Assembly (NCBI GenBank): GCA_012521105.1
Contig: JAAYNA010000157.1
Coordinates: 1 to 38,627, forward strand
Source of the DNA: Clostridiaceae bacterium
GTDB lineage: Bacteria; Bacillota; Clostridia; DSM-8532
Direction: 5' to 3'
DNA: 38,627 nt
Shown: one piece after another, positions 7,923 through 17,147 of the stretch
Position numbering within the stretch: position 1 is the first letter of the stretch
Layout of the letters: each line of letters starts with the position of its first letter
Notes under the pieces: model-generated
Told to the model about the DNA's origin: nothing
What the model saw: the letters and a program-made list of their open reading frames with translations, nothing else
Databases searched by the model: none
Program-made: the position numbers and the translations under genes

Positions 7923-8906
7923 ATGGGTGAAAAAATTAAGCTGGAAATTCGAAATATGACGAAATTATATAAAAATAATGACGGCGTAAGAAATATTAAT
8001 TTAAAAGTAAAGGAAGGTGAACTGATTACCCTTTTGGGGCCTTCCGGGTGTGGTAAAACAACAATACTAAGAACCATAGGAGGTTTTCTTAAATGTGATT
8101 CAGGCTCCATACTAATAGACCGAAAGCCCATTGAACACCTGCCTCCTGAAAAAAGGCCTACTTCCATTGTATTTCAAAACTATAATCTCTGGCCGCATAT
8201 GACGGTTTATGAAAACATGGCTTTTGGGCTAAAGCTGCGCAAAATACCAAAGGCTGAGCGTCATCGCCAGATAATGGAGATGCTTGATCTTGTAAAAATG
8301 ACGGGCATGGAGAAAAAATATCCTAACCAGATGTCAGGAGGGCAGCAGCAGCGGATTGCAATAGCCCGGTCATTATTGCTGAAGCCCGAAGTACTTCTCC
8401 TGGACGAACCGTTCTCGGCCCTTGATGCAAAAATTCGTTCGCAAATGCGCGAAGAATTAAGAAAATTTCAGATCGATCTTAATATCACCGTTGTTTTTGT
8501 TACCCACGATCAGGAAGAAGCCATGGCTTTATCCGATCGCATTGTGGTAATGAACAAGGGGACTTTTGAACAGATAGGAACACCTGCTGATGTATATAAT
8601 AATCCGGTTAACAAATATGTGGCAGGTTTTATTGGGGATATGAATTTTATTGAATTAGCCGATAAAACTATTGCTGTGCGCCCCGAGAATGTTTTAATTC
8701 ACAGGGGAACCCGGGGCGGAATAAAGGGCAAGATACGTGCAACCATGGTTTTGGGCCATTACTCCGAAGTTACAGTTGACACCAAACATGGAATTATTAA
8801 AGCATTTGTATCATGTGAAAACTCAAATATCTTTCACCCGGGTGAAAGTGTATCCCTTTCATTTACAAAATTTCACGAATACGACAAAAAGGATTTAGCT
8901 TCCTGA
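7923..8906 (+). CDS. ABC transporter ATPase (PotA/FbpC-like)
   Basis: Nucleotide-binding subunit of 327 aa. Motifs in order: Walker A GPSGCGKTT (near residue 39), Q-loop in IVFQNYNLWPHMT, signature MSGGQQQRIA, Walker B LLLDEPFSALD, H-loop VTHDQEEAMALSDR. A C-terminal TOBE-like regulatory region starts with IAVRPENVLIH. SD GGGGG precedes the ATG. It powers the importer formed with the permeases at 7065 and 10470. The TOBE domain fits the PotA/UgpC/FbpC subfamily, so the substrate could be a polyamine, a metal, a phosphonate or a small organic molecule. Confidence 0.9.
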   Translation: MGEKIKLEIRNMTKLYKNNDGVRNINLKVKEGELITLLGPSGCGKTTILRTIGGFLKCDSGSILIDRKPIEHLPPEKRPTSIVFQNYNLWPHMTVYENMAFGLKLRKIPKAERHRQIMEMLDLVKMTGMEKKYPNQMSGGQQQRIAIARSLLLKPEVLLLDEPFSALDAKIRSQMREELRKFQIDLNITVVFVTHDQEEAMALSDRIVVMNKGTFEQIGTPADVYNNPVNKYVAGFIGDMNFIELADKTIAVRPENVLIHRGTRGGIKGKIRATMVLGHYSEVTVDTKHGIIKAFVSCENSNIFHPGESVSLSFTKFHEYDKKDLAS

Positions 8907-9132
8907 TACAACCTTTTTATATAACTGCATAATCCACACTTTATTTATAAAGTATTAAAAATAGAAGCTCTTAATGTTTGGCATACAAGGGTTTAATTTT
9001 ACCTGCTCAACAGGCCGGCGCGTTAAATTTATCTCAGAGATTATTAAGTCCTGTTAATCATTGCCTGCTTAATTTCATGTGCGCATCAGCACTGGTGAAA
9101 AATTCAAAATAAACTATCAGGGAGGTATCAAT

Positions 9133-10290
9133 ATGAAAAGAAATAAACTTATTGTTTTGGCACTAATACTTACACTTTCAGCTGTCATGCTTTGCAGCTG
9201 CTCTGAAGCCGGTTCTTCCGGAGCCGATGCAGATAAACCAAAAGTCACATTATGGGCAACAGGCTCAGACAATATACGAGCCTTATTTGAAAAAGCTATC
9301 GAAGTATATAACTCAAAACCTGAATCAAAAAGTATTGTTGAACTGCAGTTCATCATGCAGGGTTCAGGTGATCAGGGTTTAAGTGACAGGCTTGCAGCAG
9401 CCAAGCTTGCCGGCCGGAAAGACACAGATTTTGATTTAATAGCAGAAAACGGTTCAAGCCTTGCAGGATATATAGACAAAGCGGGCGATGACCTTTTTGT
9501 CCCCTTAGATTTCAGTAAAATACCTAACTATGAAAATGTTTTAATAAAGTCGGGGTTCTATACAGAATGTGTTGTACCCTACAGAGGCACCACTGTTGTT
9601 ATGGCATATGACTCTGAACGTGTACCCGATCCGCCAAAAACTTTTGAGGAACTGGATGAATGGATAAAAGCTAATCCCGGCAGATTTGCTTACAATTCGC
9701 CCGGCACAGGAGGGGCGGGAGGCGCTTTTGTTAACTGGGCCCTTTACAGGAATCTGCCATTGGAGGCATATACCTCTACCGATGAAAAATGGGTAACAGA
9801 ATGGGAGTCGGGCTGGAACTGGCTGAAAGAGATCCATCCATACCTTTATCAATCGGGTGGCAAAACAGTTTATCCCAATAAAAACCAGGGCGCTCTGGAT
9901 CTTCTAATCAATAAAGAAGTGGATCTGATTCCTGCCTGGGCAGATCAGGTGCTCACTAACCTGGCAAACGGAATACTGCCCGAAACAGTTAAGATCTACC
10001 AGCTGGAGCCTGCCCTGAGCGGAACAGACGTAGTTTTTGCCGTTCCGAACCTGGGAGGAAACCCGGAAGATACATATGACTTTATCAACTTTATGATATC
10101 ACCTGAAGGCCAGAAAATATGCCTTGAAACAATCTTTGCCATTCCGGTAATAGATGTTTCACTGATCGATTCAGATGCTAAAGATATGGTTGCTGACCTT
10201 GATGTTTCTAAGTTCACTGTTATATCTAACGGCAGATTAGGCAGTATCAGAAATGAGTATTGGGATAATAACATAGCCACATTGCCGTAA
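9133..10290 (+). CDS. ABC transporter substrate-binding lipoprotein
   Basis: Extracellular solute-binding protein of family 1, 385 aa. It has a lipoprotein signal peptide (MKRNKLIVLALIL...) with lipobox ending LCSC, then a Ser/Gly-rich linker and the mature domain starting KVTLWATGSDN. VVPYRGTTVVMAYDSERVP and NSPGTGGAGGAFVNWALYRN resemble binding proteins of the thiamine/polyamine/iron/phosphonate group. The start at 9133 is set by GGAGGT 6 nt upstream; an earlier in-frame ATG at 9079 has no SD and would displace the signal peptide. It lies 226 nt after the ATPase and is followed by a terminator-like hairpin. Substrate not determinable from sequence. Confidence 0.88.
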   Translation: MKRNKLIVLALILTLSAVMLCSCSEAGSSGADADKPKVTLWATGSDNIRALFEKAIEVYNSKPESKSIVELQFIMQGSGDQGLSDRLAAAKLAGRKDTDFDLIAENGSSLAGYIDKAGDDLFVPLDFSKIPNYENVLIKSGFYTECVVPYRGTTVVMAYDSERVPDPPKTFEELDEWIKANPGRFAYNSPGTGGAGGAFVNWALYRNLPLEAYTSTDEKWVTEWESGWNWLKEIHPYLYQSGGKTVYPNKNQGALDLLINKEVDLIPAWADQVLTNLANGILPETVKIYQLEPALSGTDVVFAVPNLGGNPEDTYDFINFMISPEGQKICLETIFAIPVIDVSLIDSDAKDMVADLDVSKFTVISNGRLGSIRNEYWDNNIATLP

Positions 10291-10320
10291 TACCGTTCAG
10301 CATCATATGAAAGAGGTTAA

Positions 10321-10397
10321 CAGGCGAGGTCATTAGCCGCCGGCCTTTTAAGTTATATATATATATATATTTTACCCATTCCCCGCCTGGGTTTTTT
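10321..10397 (+). terminator. Intra-operon terminator/attenuator after the binding-protein gene
   Basis: CAGGCGAGG (10321-10329) can pair with CCCCGCCTG (10381-10389), 8 pairs and one mismatch, followed by GGGTTTTTTT. The loop holds a GC-rich GCCGCCGGC and a (TA)n run. It sits between the lipoprotein gene and the last permease gene and would let the binding protein be made in excess. Confidence 0.6.
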
Positions 10398-10469
10398 TCA
10401 GCTAAGTCTTTGGAGGTAACGGGTAATAAGGCTGTTACAAATACTATAAATATAAGAGGAGAATTTTCG

Positions 10470-11321
10470 ATGGAAAAAAGAACATGGAAAACTAATCTTT
10501 TTATAGCAGCAATGATCGCACCGTCATTAATTCTTACAATGGGAATAATTATTTATCCAATAATAAATACCATTGTTACAAGCTTCAGAAGCTCTGACGG
10601 AAGCGGTTTTTCCTTAGAATACTATAAATTTATATTTACCGACAAGATAGCTGTTAACAATATTACTTACACAATGGGAATAGTGATAGTTACAGTTATG
10701 GGATCCATTGTTATATCATACCTGCTTGCTTTATATTTACGCTTTACAGACAGCAAAATCAGTAAATTTATCGGCACAATGTACCTTCTTCCAAGGTTTA
10801 TACCACAGCTTGTAGCAGTTTATGCAATGATAACGGTTATAAGGGATACAGGTCTGTTAAACCGTATATCAAGGTTATTCGGAAAAGATTTCAGGCCCGG
10901 TCTTATGTATAATGCAAAGGGAATAACTTTGATGAACCTTTGGTTTAATATCCCGTTTGCCACAATGATAATAGTTGCATCATTATCGGCCATTCCTGAC
11001 TCTGTAATTGAAAGTGCAAGAGATGTGGGTGCAAAAAAGCTTAACGTCTTTTTCAAAATGATTCTGCCGCTTTCATTCAAGGACGTTATGATTGCTATGA
11101 CCTTTGTGTTTATGAGTAATGTGAGCGCATTCACAACCCCATACGTTATAGGTGGTAACAACCCAATTATGCTGGGTGTGTACCTTAGAAAGCAATTCTC
11201 TGAGTATGCAAACTACGAGCTTGCTGCAGCGTTGTCGGTGGTTATGTTCCTTTTCTCATCTGTCTCGGCAGTTATTTATATTTATACAAACCTAAAAGAA
11301 AAGGAATGGGAAAAAGTTTAA
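10470..11321 (+). CDS. ABC transporter permease (PotB-like), second subunit
   Basis: Inner-membrane permease of 283 aa, six spans, with EAA loop [20 protein letters not shown] followed by [10 protein letters not shown]. Starts at ATG 10470 (MEKRTWKTN) after AGAGGAGAA; a further upstream in-frame ATG at 10410 has no such site. It is the presumed heterodimer partner of the permease at 7065. Its stop codon overlaps the stop of the convergent prfA by 4 nt, leaving no room for a terminator between them. Confidence 0.85.
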   Translation: MEKRTWKTNLFIAAMIAPSLILTMGIIIYPIINTIVTSFRSSDGSGFSLEYYKFIFTDKIAVNNITYTMGIVIVTVMGSIVISYLLALYLRFTDSKISKFIGTMYLLPRFIPQLVAVYAMITVIRDTGLLNRISRLFGKDFRPGLMYNAKGITLMNLWFNIPFATMIIVASLSAIPDSVIESARDVGAKKLNVFFKMILPLSFKDVMIAMTFVFMSNVSAFTTPYVIGGNNPIMLGVYLRKQFSEYANYELAAALSVVMFLFSSVSAVIYIYTNLKEKEWEKV

Positions 11322-12409
11322 TCCGAAGTAAATGAACCATCACCCTGCTTTGCAATCTTGCGGGTTTGGTCTTCTGTTATTAATGCGTCAATTATTTCGT
11401 CCAGTTCACCATCAAGCACCTGTTCAAGCTTATATAAGGTCAGCCCTATGCGATGATCGGTAACTCTGCCCTGAGGATAGTTATAGGTACGGATTCGTTC
11501 GCTTCTATCCCCCGTTCCTACCTGGATTCTCCTGTTTTCTGCGATGGCAGAATCCAGCTTTGACTGTGCCAATTCGTACAGCTTTGCTTTTAACACTCTC
11601 ATTGCCTTGTCCCTATTTTTGTGCTGTGACCTTTGATCCTGGCAGGTTACAACAATACCCGTCGGGAAGTGTGTAATACGTATTGCCGAGGATGTTTTGT
11701 TTACATGCTGGCCGCCGGCCCCCGATGCCCGGTAGGTATCTACTTTAATATCTGCAGGAGTAATCTCAACCTCAGGCACATCGTCCACTTCGGGCAACAC
11801 CGCAACAGTAACTGTGGAGGTATGAATCCGCCCTCCCGATTCGGTTGTGGGAACGCGCTGCACCCGGTGCACTCCGCTTTCGTATTTTAACCTGCTGTAT
11901 GCACCCCTACCTTCTATTGAAAACACAACTTCCTTGAAACCGCCCAGTTCTGTTTCATTCGCATCAATAATGTCATAAGACCAGTTATTCCTTTCTGCAT
12001 ATCTTGTAAACATGCGGAAAAGAACACCCGAAAACAGGGCAGCTTCCTCTCCTCCCGCACCGCCTCGGATTTCAATGATAACATTCTTTTCATCATTGGG
12101 ATCTTTGGGCATCATTAAAATCTTAAGCTCATGGGTGGTCTTTTCAATCCCTGCCTCTGCCTCTTCTATTTCTGCCATAATCATCTCGCGAAGCTCTTTA
12201 TCAGGCTTTTCGTCAAGCATTTCCCTGGCATCCTGCAGCGCCTTTTTATATTTTTTATATTCCCGGAATTTTTCCACAATTTCAGAAAGCTCGGAATGCT
12301 CTTTCATAAGCTTCGCATACTGCTCCTGGTCGGATATAATGGCAGGATCGGCTATTTTTATATTAATTTCTTCAAATCTGTTTTCTATCGCATCAAGTTT
12401 ATCAAACAT
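11318..12409 (-). CDS. prfA: Peptide chain release factor 1
   Basis: Class I release factor reading UAA/UAG, 363 aa, full length. The catalytic GGQ loop is in [19 protein letters not shown] and is followed by [18 protein letters not shown]. The codon-recognition region reads [20 protein letters not shown], with the PxT form typical of RF1 rather than the SPF of RF2. GAGAGG precedes the ATG at 12409. Essential cytoplasmic housekeeping gene. The usual prmC neighbour is not in view. Confidence 0.97.
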   Translation of the reverse strand: MFDKLDAIENRFEEINIKIADPAIISDQEQYAKLMKEHSELSEIVEKFREYKKYKKALQDAREMLDEKPDKELREMIMAEIEEAEAGIEKTTHELKILMMPKDPNDEKNVIIEIRGGAGGEEAALFSGVLFRMFTRYAERNNWSYDIIDANETELGGFKEVVFSIEGRGAYSRLKYESGVHRVQRVPTTESGGRIHTSTVTVAVLPEVDDVPEVEITPADIKVDTYRASGAGGQHVNKTSSAIRITHFPTGIVVTCQDQRSQHKNRDKAMRVLKAKLYELAQSKLDSAIAENRRIQVGTGDRSERIRTYNYPQGRVTDHRIGLTLYKLEQVLDGELDEIIDALITEDQTRKIAKQGDGSFTSD

Positions 12410-12506
12410 AACTACCTTACCTCTCAGAAAAATGTTTGTTAACTAATGAATTATAGCATAACAGCGTTATTTGTATCAAGCAGTCAAAACCCTTGGTTAG
12501 CGTCTA

Positions 12507-12591
12507 TTTCCGGCATTGCACAATATCTTTTTCTTTCTGATGTTGCTTTAGTTACTGTCAAGGCTTTACAGATATTGTACAATGCAGGGAA
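12507..12591. repeat. Long intergenic inverted repeat (MITE-like or RNA hairpin)
   Basis: Arms of about 22 nt at 12507-12528 and 12570-12591 pair over GCATTGCACAATATCT / AGATATTGTACAATGC with one mismatch, then over a TTTCC/GGGAAA-like extension. The loop is 41 nt and T-rich. No T tract follows on the minus strand, so it does not look like a simple terminator of the SNF2 gene. Confidence 0.6.
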
Positions 12592-12611
12592 ACTTTTAGC
12601 CGAATGCATGC

Positions 12612-15600
12612 TTACTCTTCAAAAAGCTGTCTTATTTCCTCCCTGGTTAACTTGTGAAGCATGGTTTCACCCGGTTTTATAACCATATCTATCAGTTCTC
12701 TCTTCTTTTTCTGCAAAAGAAGTATTTTTTCTTCTATTGTATTTTGGGTTATCAGTTTGAAAACATGCACAACTTTGTCCTGACCAATGCGGTAGGCACG
12801 GTCGGTTGCCTGTTCTTCCACTGCAGGGTTCCACCACGGATCATAATGTATCACCATATCTGCCCCGGTAAGAGTTAATCCCGTTCCCCCTGCTTTTAAG
12901 GACAGTAAAAACACATCTCCTTCGCCATTGTTAAACCTCGATACCATTGAGGCCCTTTCAGCAGCAGGCGTTTTTCCTGATAAATAGAAATAGCTTAAAC
13001 CCTTCTTTTTTAAATCTTCTTCTATAATATCCAGCATTGTTGTAAATTGTGAAAACAAAAGTATCCTGTGCCCCGAGGCAAGATTTTCTTCAAGCAGTTC
13101 ACCAAGAAGCTCCAGCTTACCGCTGCCCCCTTCATAATCGTCAAGAAATGATGCCGGATGGCAGCAGATTTGTCTAAGCCTTGTAAGCGCGGCAAGTATT
13201 TGTATCTGGCTTCTTTCAAAGCCCAGTTCGTCTATATTTGCCTCTATTTCATTTCTTGCCTGGGCCAGAACAGCAAGGTAAATATCCCTTTGCGCCTTTG
13301 TGAGTTCGCAGGTGACCACCGTTTCTATTTTATCGGGCAGTTCCTTTAATACGTCCTTTTTCATTCTTCTTAGAATAAATGGACGAATATGACGGCTTAA
13401 GTCTTCACTTACCTTTTTATTTCCATCATTGACTATGGGCTTTATGAATCTTTCCTGAAATTTCTGCTGTGTATAAAGGTAGGCAGGCATAATAAAGTCA
13501 AATATCGACCACAATTCCATCAGCGAGTTTTCCATTGGCGTACCCGTTAAAGCAAAACGATTCTGTGCAGGAATTTTCCTTATAGCCTTAGCCGACTGGG
13601 TATAATGATTCTTCACATGTTGAGCCTCGTCAATAATGCAGAATGAAAAGCTATGCTTCTGGTAAGCTTCAATATCCCGCCTTATAAGGGGATAAGATGT
13701 AATCACTAAATCGTATTCACCAATCTTATCCAGAAGTGGCTTCCTTTGAGCCTGGGTTCCTGTTACTGCAATTACTTTAAGTTCAGGGGCAAATTTTTCA
13801 GCTTCAAGCACCCAGTTATAAACAAGTGATGTGGGGACAATTACCAGTGCCGGTGCTTTCCGGTTTTCCTTTTCAGATAAAATTAGCGCAAGCACCTGCA
13901 ACGTTTTACCAAGGCCCATATCATCTGCGAGTATTCCGCCAAGTCCACTTTCCGACAAAGCCTTGAGCCACTGAAAACCGGCTTTTTGATAATCCCTTAA
14001 AATATTTCTCAAGGATTTTGGTACCTCATAAACCCTGTTTTTTATTTCATAAATACTTTTAACGTATTTATCAAAATCCTGGGTTTTTTCTATAACCCTG
14101 TTATCTGCTTCATTAAAAAAGTTATCAAGATAGAATGCCCTGTATTTGGGCAGATAAAATTTCCCGCCATCTAAATCCTTCGGATTGATATCCATCTGAT
14201 CGGCAATATGCAATAGCTCGTCCAAATCCGGATGTTGAGCCAGCGGAAGTATTCCACCGTCTTTAAGCCGGTAGAATTTTTTCCTTCTTCTAAGGGATTG
14301 TAAAATTCCCCTCAGTTCGTCAGGATCTATGCCGCCGGTATCAAAGGTCACTTCAAGCAAATCGTCCACCAAAGATACCCTTCCCGAAATACGAATCTCC
14401 CGTTTAACGGTTATTTTCTTAAAATCCTCGGAATAATACACGCCGGCCATTTCCTGAAGCCTGGGAAGCAGCTCAAAAGCAAACAGGTAAATTTTTTCCT
14501 TGTCAAGAAGAATATACTGGCCGGTTTCAACGATGAAACCTGCCTCCTGTAAAAAGTTAAGTATGGGCTGTTCGGTTTCGATATCCCTGAGTATAAAAGT
14601 ATTCTTTGGTATTAATGAACTGCTGCCCGATACGGGATTAATCCTGTACTTGCCATAATGAAATACCACCCTTGCACAAATACCGCTTCTGTATTGATCA
14701 AGGTATACCTCCGCCTTCAACGGCTCCTGCACTATTTGTTCCTTTAACACAGGGGTTACCAGAACATCCCCGGTCTTTTTCATTATTGGCACAACCTCAG
14801 AAATAAAACGGTTCTGGTATTCAGACGGTACAAGAAATTCATTTGTACCGGCCACTCTGAACCCTTCCCTGACTATTGACAGGTATTCTTTCTGTGCATC
14901 GGGCACTTTATAAATTTTACCGTTCAGATAATAGAAGGACGAACCCGGAACAAGCTCTACAGGAATATTGTTCTGGCCCATTTTAACATTAAGCCACTCA
15001 TCAAACTGCCTGATTTCGAACACCACCGGTACCGGTTCCTGTACAACAGGTACAGTATCAACGTCACTATAAAAGATAGAAGCATTAATGCTTTCCCCGA
15101 TCATAATATCCAGAAACTTTTCAAGTTTGGAAGGTGTAAGCGTAATCTGCCTGCCTTTAATAAGGCTGGTGTGGTTGTGGCTGTTAAGATAATTCAGTTC
15201 CAGGTCGGTCAAATAAATATCCTTTAAAATGTCCATAACCAACTGGTCCCGGCCTGAAAAATATTGCTTTCTACTGTCAAGCGTAAGTTCATTTCCAAAA
15301 CGCAGCTTTTTTTGATTAATCCATGCATCTAAAAACTCTTCGGTACTTTTCACAACATAAGCACGTGTAACCCCTGCTTTAAGCTCCAGCCAGGCTCGTA
15401 TGCCATTATGGAGTCTTGATATATAAAGCGTTGGATGTAAATGAATCTGTTCGCTGCTTACTGCAGATAATTTTCTGCCCTCAAACTCCATTTTTTTAAA
15501 AACAGCATTAACAGCCTCATAACTGTTTTTGTATTTCATATGTTCATTGCCTGAAACCTGGCATAATTCAAAAAGAACGGCAGCAATATGCTTACATGGC

Positions 15601-15845
15601 TTCCCGTATTCCTGATAATATGGGCATGAACAATTATGAGCATAAATATCCTTATCAGAGTTCAGAAATATTTTAACATGGTAATCATATGTACCACGTA
15701 CCCTTGCAGTAATACAATCTCTTATCTCATCAAAAAATACATTTTCCACAAATTTATTATAAAAGTACATTCGTCCCCTGTGATATATCCTGGGATCGCC
15801 AATATAATTACTGATTTCCCTTTCATTTAGCCTTGTATAATTCAT
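12612..15845 (-). CDS. SWIM zinc-finger SNF2/RapA-type DNA-dependent ATPase
   Basis: Large helicase-like protein of 1077 aa. N-terminal SWIM zinc finger (CSCPYYQEYGKPCKH, about residues 73-88), a long bacterial SNF2-associated middle region, then the SF2 core: motif I LADDMGLGKTLQ, motif II DEAQ, motif III LTGTPMENS, and the C-terminal lobe with LLSLKAGGTGLTLTGAD and motif VI QATDRAYRIGQ. SWI2/SNF2 proteins translocate on double-stranded DNA. Bacterial SWIM-SNF2 members are common in clostridia and their role, probably transcription recycling or repair, is not settled. ATG start after GAGG, with its own promoter upstream. Confidence 0.9.
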   Translation of the reverse strand: MNYTRLNEREISNYIGDPRIYHRGRMYFYNKFVENVFFDEIRDCITARVRGTYDYHVKIFLNSDKDIYAHNCSCPYYQEYGKPCKHIAAVLFELCQVSGNEHMKYKNSYEAVNAVFKKMEFEGRKLSAVSSEQIHLHPTLYISRLHNGIRAWLELKAGVTRAYVVKSTEEFLDAWINQKKLRFGNELTLDSRKQYFSGRDQLVMDILKDIYLTDLELNYLNSHNHTSLIKGRQITLTPSKLEKFLDIMIGESINASIFYSDVDTVPVVQEPVPVVFEIRQFDEWLNVKMGQNNIPVELVPGSSFYYLNGKIYKVPDAQKEYLSIVREGFRVAGTNEFLVPSEYQNRFISEVVPIMKKTGDVLVTPVLKEQIVQEPLKAEVYLDQYRSGICARVVFHYGKYRINPVSGSSSLIPKNTFILRDIETEQPILNFLQEAGFIVETGQYILLDKEKIYLFAFELLPRLQEMAGVYYSEDFKKITVKREIRISGRVSLVDDLLEVTFDTGGIDPDELRGILQSLRRRKKFYRLKDGGILPLAQHPDLDELLHIADQMDINPKDLDGGKFYLPKYRAFYLDNFFNEADNRVIEKTQDFDKYVKSIYEIKNRVYEVPKSLRNILRDYQKAGFQWLKALSESGLGGILADDMGLGKTLQVLALILSEKENRKAPALVIVPTSLVYNWVLEAEKFAPELKVIAVTGTQAQRKPLLDKIGEYDLVITSYPLIRRDIEAYQKHSFSFCIIDEAQHVKNHYTQSAKAIRKIPAQNRFALTGTPMENSLMELWSIFDFIMPAYLYTQQKFQERFIKPIVNDGNKKVSEDLSRHIRPFILRRMKKDVLKELPDKIETVVTCELTKAQRDIYLAVLAQARNEIEANIDELGFERSQIQILAALTRLRQICCHPASFLDDYEGGSGKLELLGELLEENLASGHRILLFSQFTTMLDIIEEDLKKKGLSYFYLSGKTPAAERASMVSRFNNGEGDVFLLSLKAGGTGLTLTGADMVIHYDPWWNPAVEEQATDRAYRIGQDKVVHVFKLITQNTIEEKILLLQKKKRELIDMVIKPGETMLHKLTREEIRQLFEE

Positions 15846-15921
15846 GAAAACCTCGCTGTAATATTAATAGTGTTTTTTCCTGAAAAATGAAGCAACCTAA
15901 TCATTTAAAGTAGATCATATT

Positions 15922-15950
15922 ATTATACCATATGAGTAGCCTGCTGTCTT
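15922..15950 (-). promoter_or_regulatory. Promoter of the SNF2 gene
   Basis: Minus strand: a perfect TATAAT (15922-15927) with an extended -10 (TGG just upstream), and AAGACA (15945-15950) 17 nt further up. The start codon is about 75 nt downstream. Confidence 0.55.
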
Positions 15951-16039
15951 CCTAACTGCTGTATTAAATTCCTGTTTAAATTTTGTTGTAACACACTTAA
16001 AAGCGTGCAGCTAACTTCAGCATATGGGCCGTAAACAGC

Positions 16040-16078
16040 AAAGAACCTGCATCCAGTTATATGTTTGCAGGTTCTTTT
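16040..16078 (-). terminator. Hairpin terminator downstream of the TauE/SafE gene
   Basis: A perfect 12-bp stem (AAAGAACCTGCA / TGCAGGTTCTTT) with a 14-nt loop, about 80 nt after the tauE stop. The trailing T-rich segment is short in both directions. It lies between two minus-strand genes and would insulate the SNF2 gene. Confidence 0.7.
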
Positions 16079-16159
16079 ATAACAGATAAGCTTATTTAGT
16101 TTTTACGGAATGAAATATTCTTATGTAATCTTTAAATTGCGAAACCATATTTAAATTTA

Positions 16160-16915
16160 TCAGATCAGCATAAGTATTATATTCCGTATATTTAATGCAG
16201 CAACAACCGTACCTACCAGAATCATCATTACCTTTGGTGTTATTTTCTTTACAAGAAATGCAGCAAAGGGAGCAGCTAACACACCGCCAACCGCAAGGCC
16301 AAGGATTATCTTCCAATATTCACTTAACCCGATAATGGTTACGAATGTTAAAGCCTGTGCAACTGTCACAAAGAATTCCGAAGCATTCACCGAACCAATT
16401 ACATATCTTGGTGTATTACCGTCTGCAACAAGAGTTGTTGTAACAACCGGCCCCCATCCGCCACCGCCTATTGCATCCAGAAAGCCTCCTATTACACCAA
16501 GAATATAAAGTTTTATGCCTTCCAGTTTTTTAGCTATTTTCTCAGAGTGTTTGCCAAAAGCCTTATAAATAATCCTTATACCCATGGCAATCAGATATAC
16601 ATTTATAATTGGCTTAATAATTGTTGTGTCAATGTTTGTCAATATAAATGCGCCTAGAATTCCCCCTACTACACCCGGGATAACCAGTGATGAAAATAAT
16701 TTTTTATCTATGTTTTTTAGCTTATAGTGGGAAATACCCGAAACAAATGTGGTAAAAACCTCTGCTGTATGTACCGATGCGCTGGCAGCGGCCGGTGGTA
16801 CGCCAATACTTAGTAAAAGACTTGTTGAACTTACACCATACGCCATTCCAATGCACCCATCAACCATTTGCGCAAGAAACCCTGCAATCATGAATAAAAA
16901 AAATGTTGTATCCAT
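16160..16915 (-). CDS. TauE/SafE family sulfite/organosulfonate exporter
   Basis: Membrane protein of 251 aa with about eight spans. Typical family features are two related halves, the first with FLAQMVDGCIGMAYGVSSTS and the second with GVIGGFLDAIGGGGWGPVVT. Members export sulfite, sulfoacetate or other sulfonates or anions. Starts at ATG 16915 after AAGGAT. It has its own promoter overlapping a perfect dyad. It lies close to the sulfate-assimilation operon and its Rrf2 regulator, which fits a sulfur-balance role (inference). Confidence 0.85.
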   Translation of the reverse strand: MDTTFFLFMIAGFLAQMVDGCIGMAYGVSSTSLLLSIGVPPAAASASVHTAEVFTTFVSGISHYKLKNIDKKLFSSLVIPGVVGGILGAFILTNIDTTIIKPIINVYLIAMGIRIIYKAFGKHSEKIAKKLEGIKLYILGVIGGFLDAIGGGGWGPVVTTTLVADGNTPRYVIGSVNASEFFVTVAQALTFVTIIGLSEYWKIILGLAVGGVLAAPFAAFLVKKITPKVMMILVGTVVAALNIRNIILMLI

Positions 16916-16929
16916 TTCTATTATCCTTA

Positions 16930-16952
16930 TTGTCTATAGTTTAGATAGACAA
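16930..16952. promoter_or_regulatory. Dyad operator of the TauE/SafE gene
   Basis: Perfect inverted repeat TTGTCTAT (16930-16937) and ATAGACAA (16945-16952) with a 7-nt spacer, immediately downstream of the -10 box of the tauE promoter. The position implies a repressor. The nearby Rrf2/CymR-like protein is the best local candidate. Confidence 0.55.
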
Positions 16953-16981
16953 AGTATACAATAATTTATGGCATATTGCAA
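16953..16981 (-). promoter_or_regulatory. Promoter of the TauE/SafE gene
   Basis: Minus strand TTGCAA (16976-16981), 17-nt spacer, TATACT (16953-16958), 37 nt before the start codon. It abuts the dyad operator. Confidence 0.65.
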
Positions 16982-17076
16982 GGTATTTCATTGAAATAAA
17001 TTGCAGCAATACATAAAAAAATAAGTTTAAATTATACAGAGCCTGAATGTTCTAAAATTACGGATAAATAAAATGT

Positions 17077-17105
17077 TTCTATTTTATGATTTTATTATGT
17101 ATAAT
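17077..17105 (+). promoter_or_regulatory. Promoter of the broken mtnN gene
   Basis: A perfect TATAAT at 17100-17105 with a weak -35 TTCTAT at 17077-17082, spacing 17, about 40 nt before the mtnN start. Confidence 0.45.
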
Positions 17106-17147
17106 TAAATGCAATTAAAAATAAAGGGTATTATGGAGGAAAACCAC

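Noticed and set aside
8938-8953. ACTTTAT/ATAAAGT hairpin after the ABC ATPase gene as a terminator
   Set aside because: A 7-bp all-AT-rich stem with a 2-nt loop and no T tract is too weak to call.
10354-10371. (TA)n run as a repeat element
   Set aside because: Short and inside the loop of the terminator-like hairpin; treated as part of that structure.
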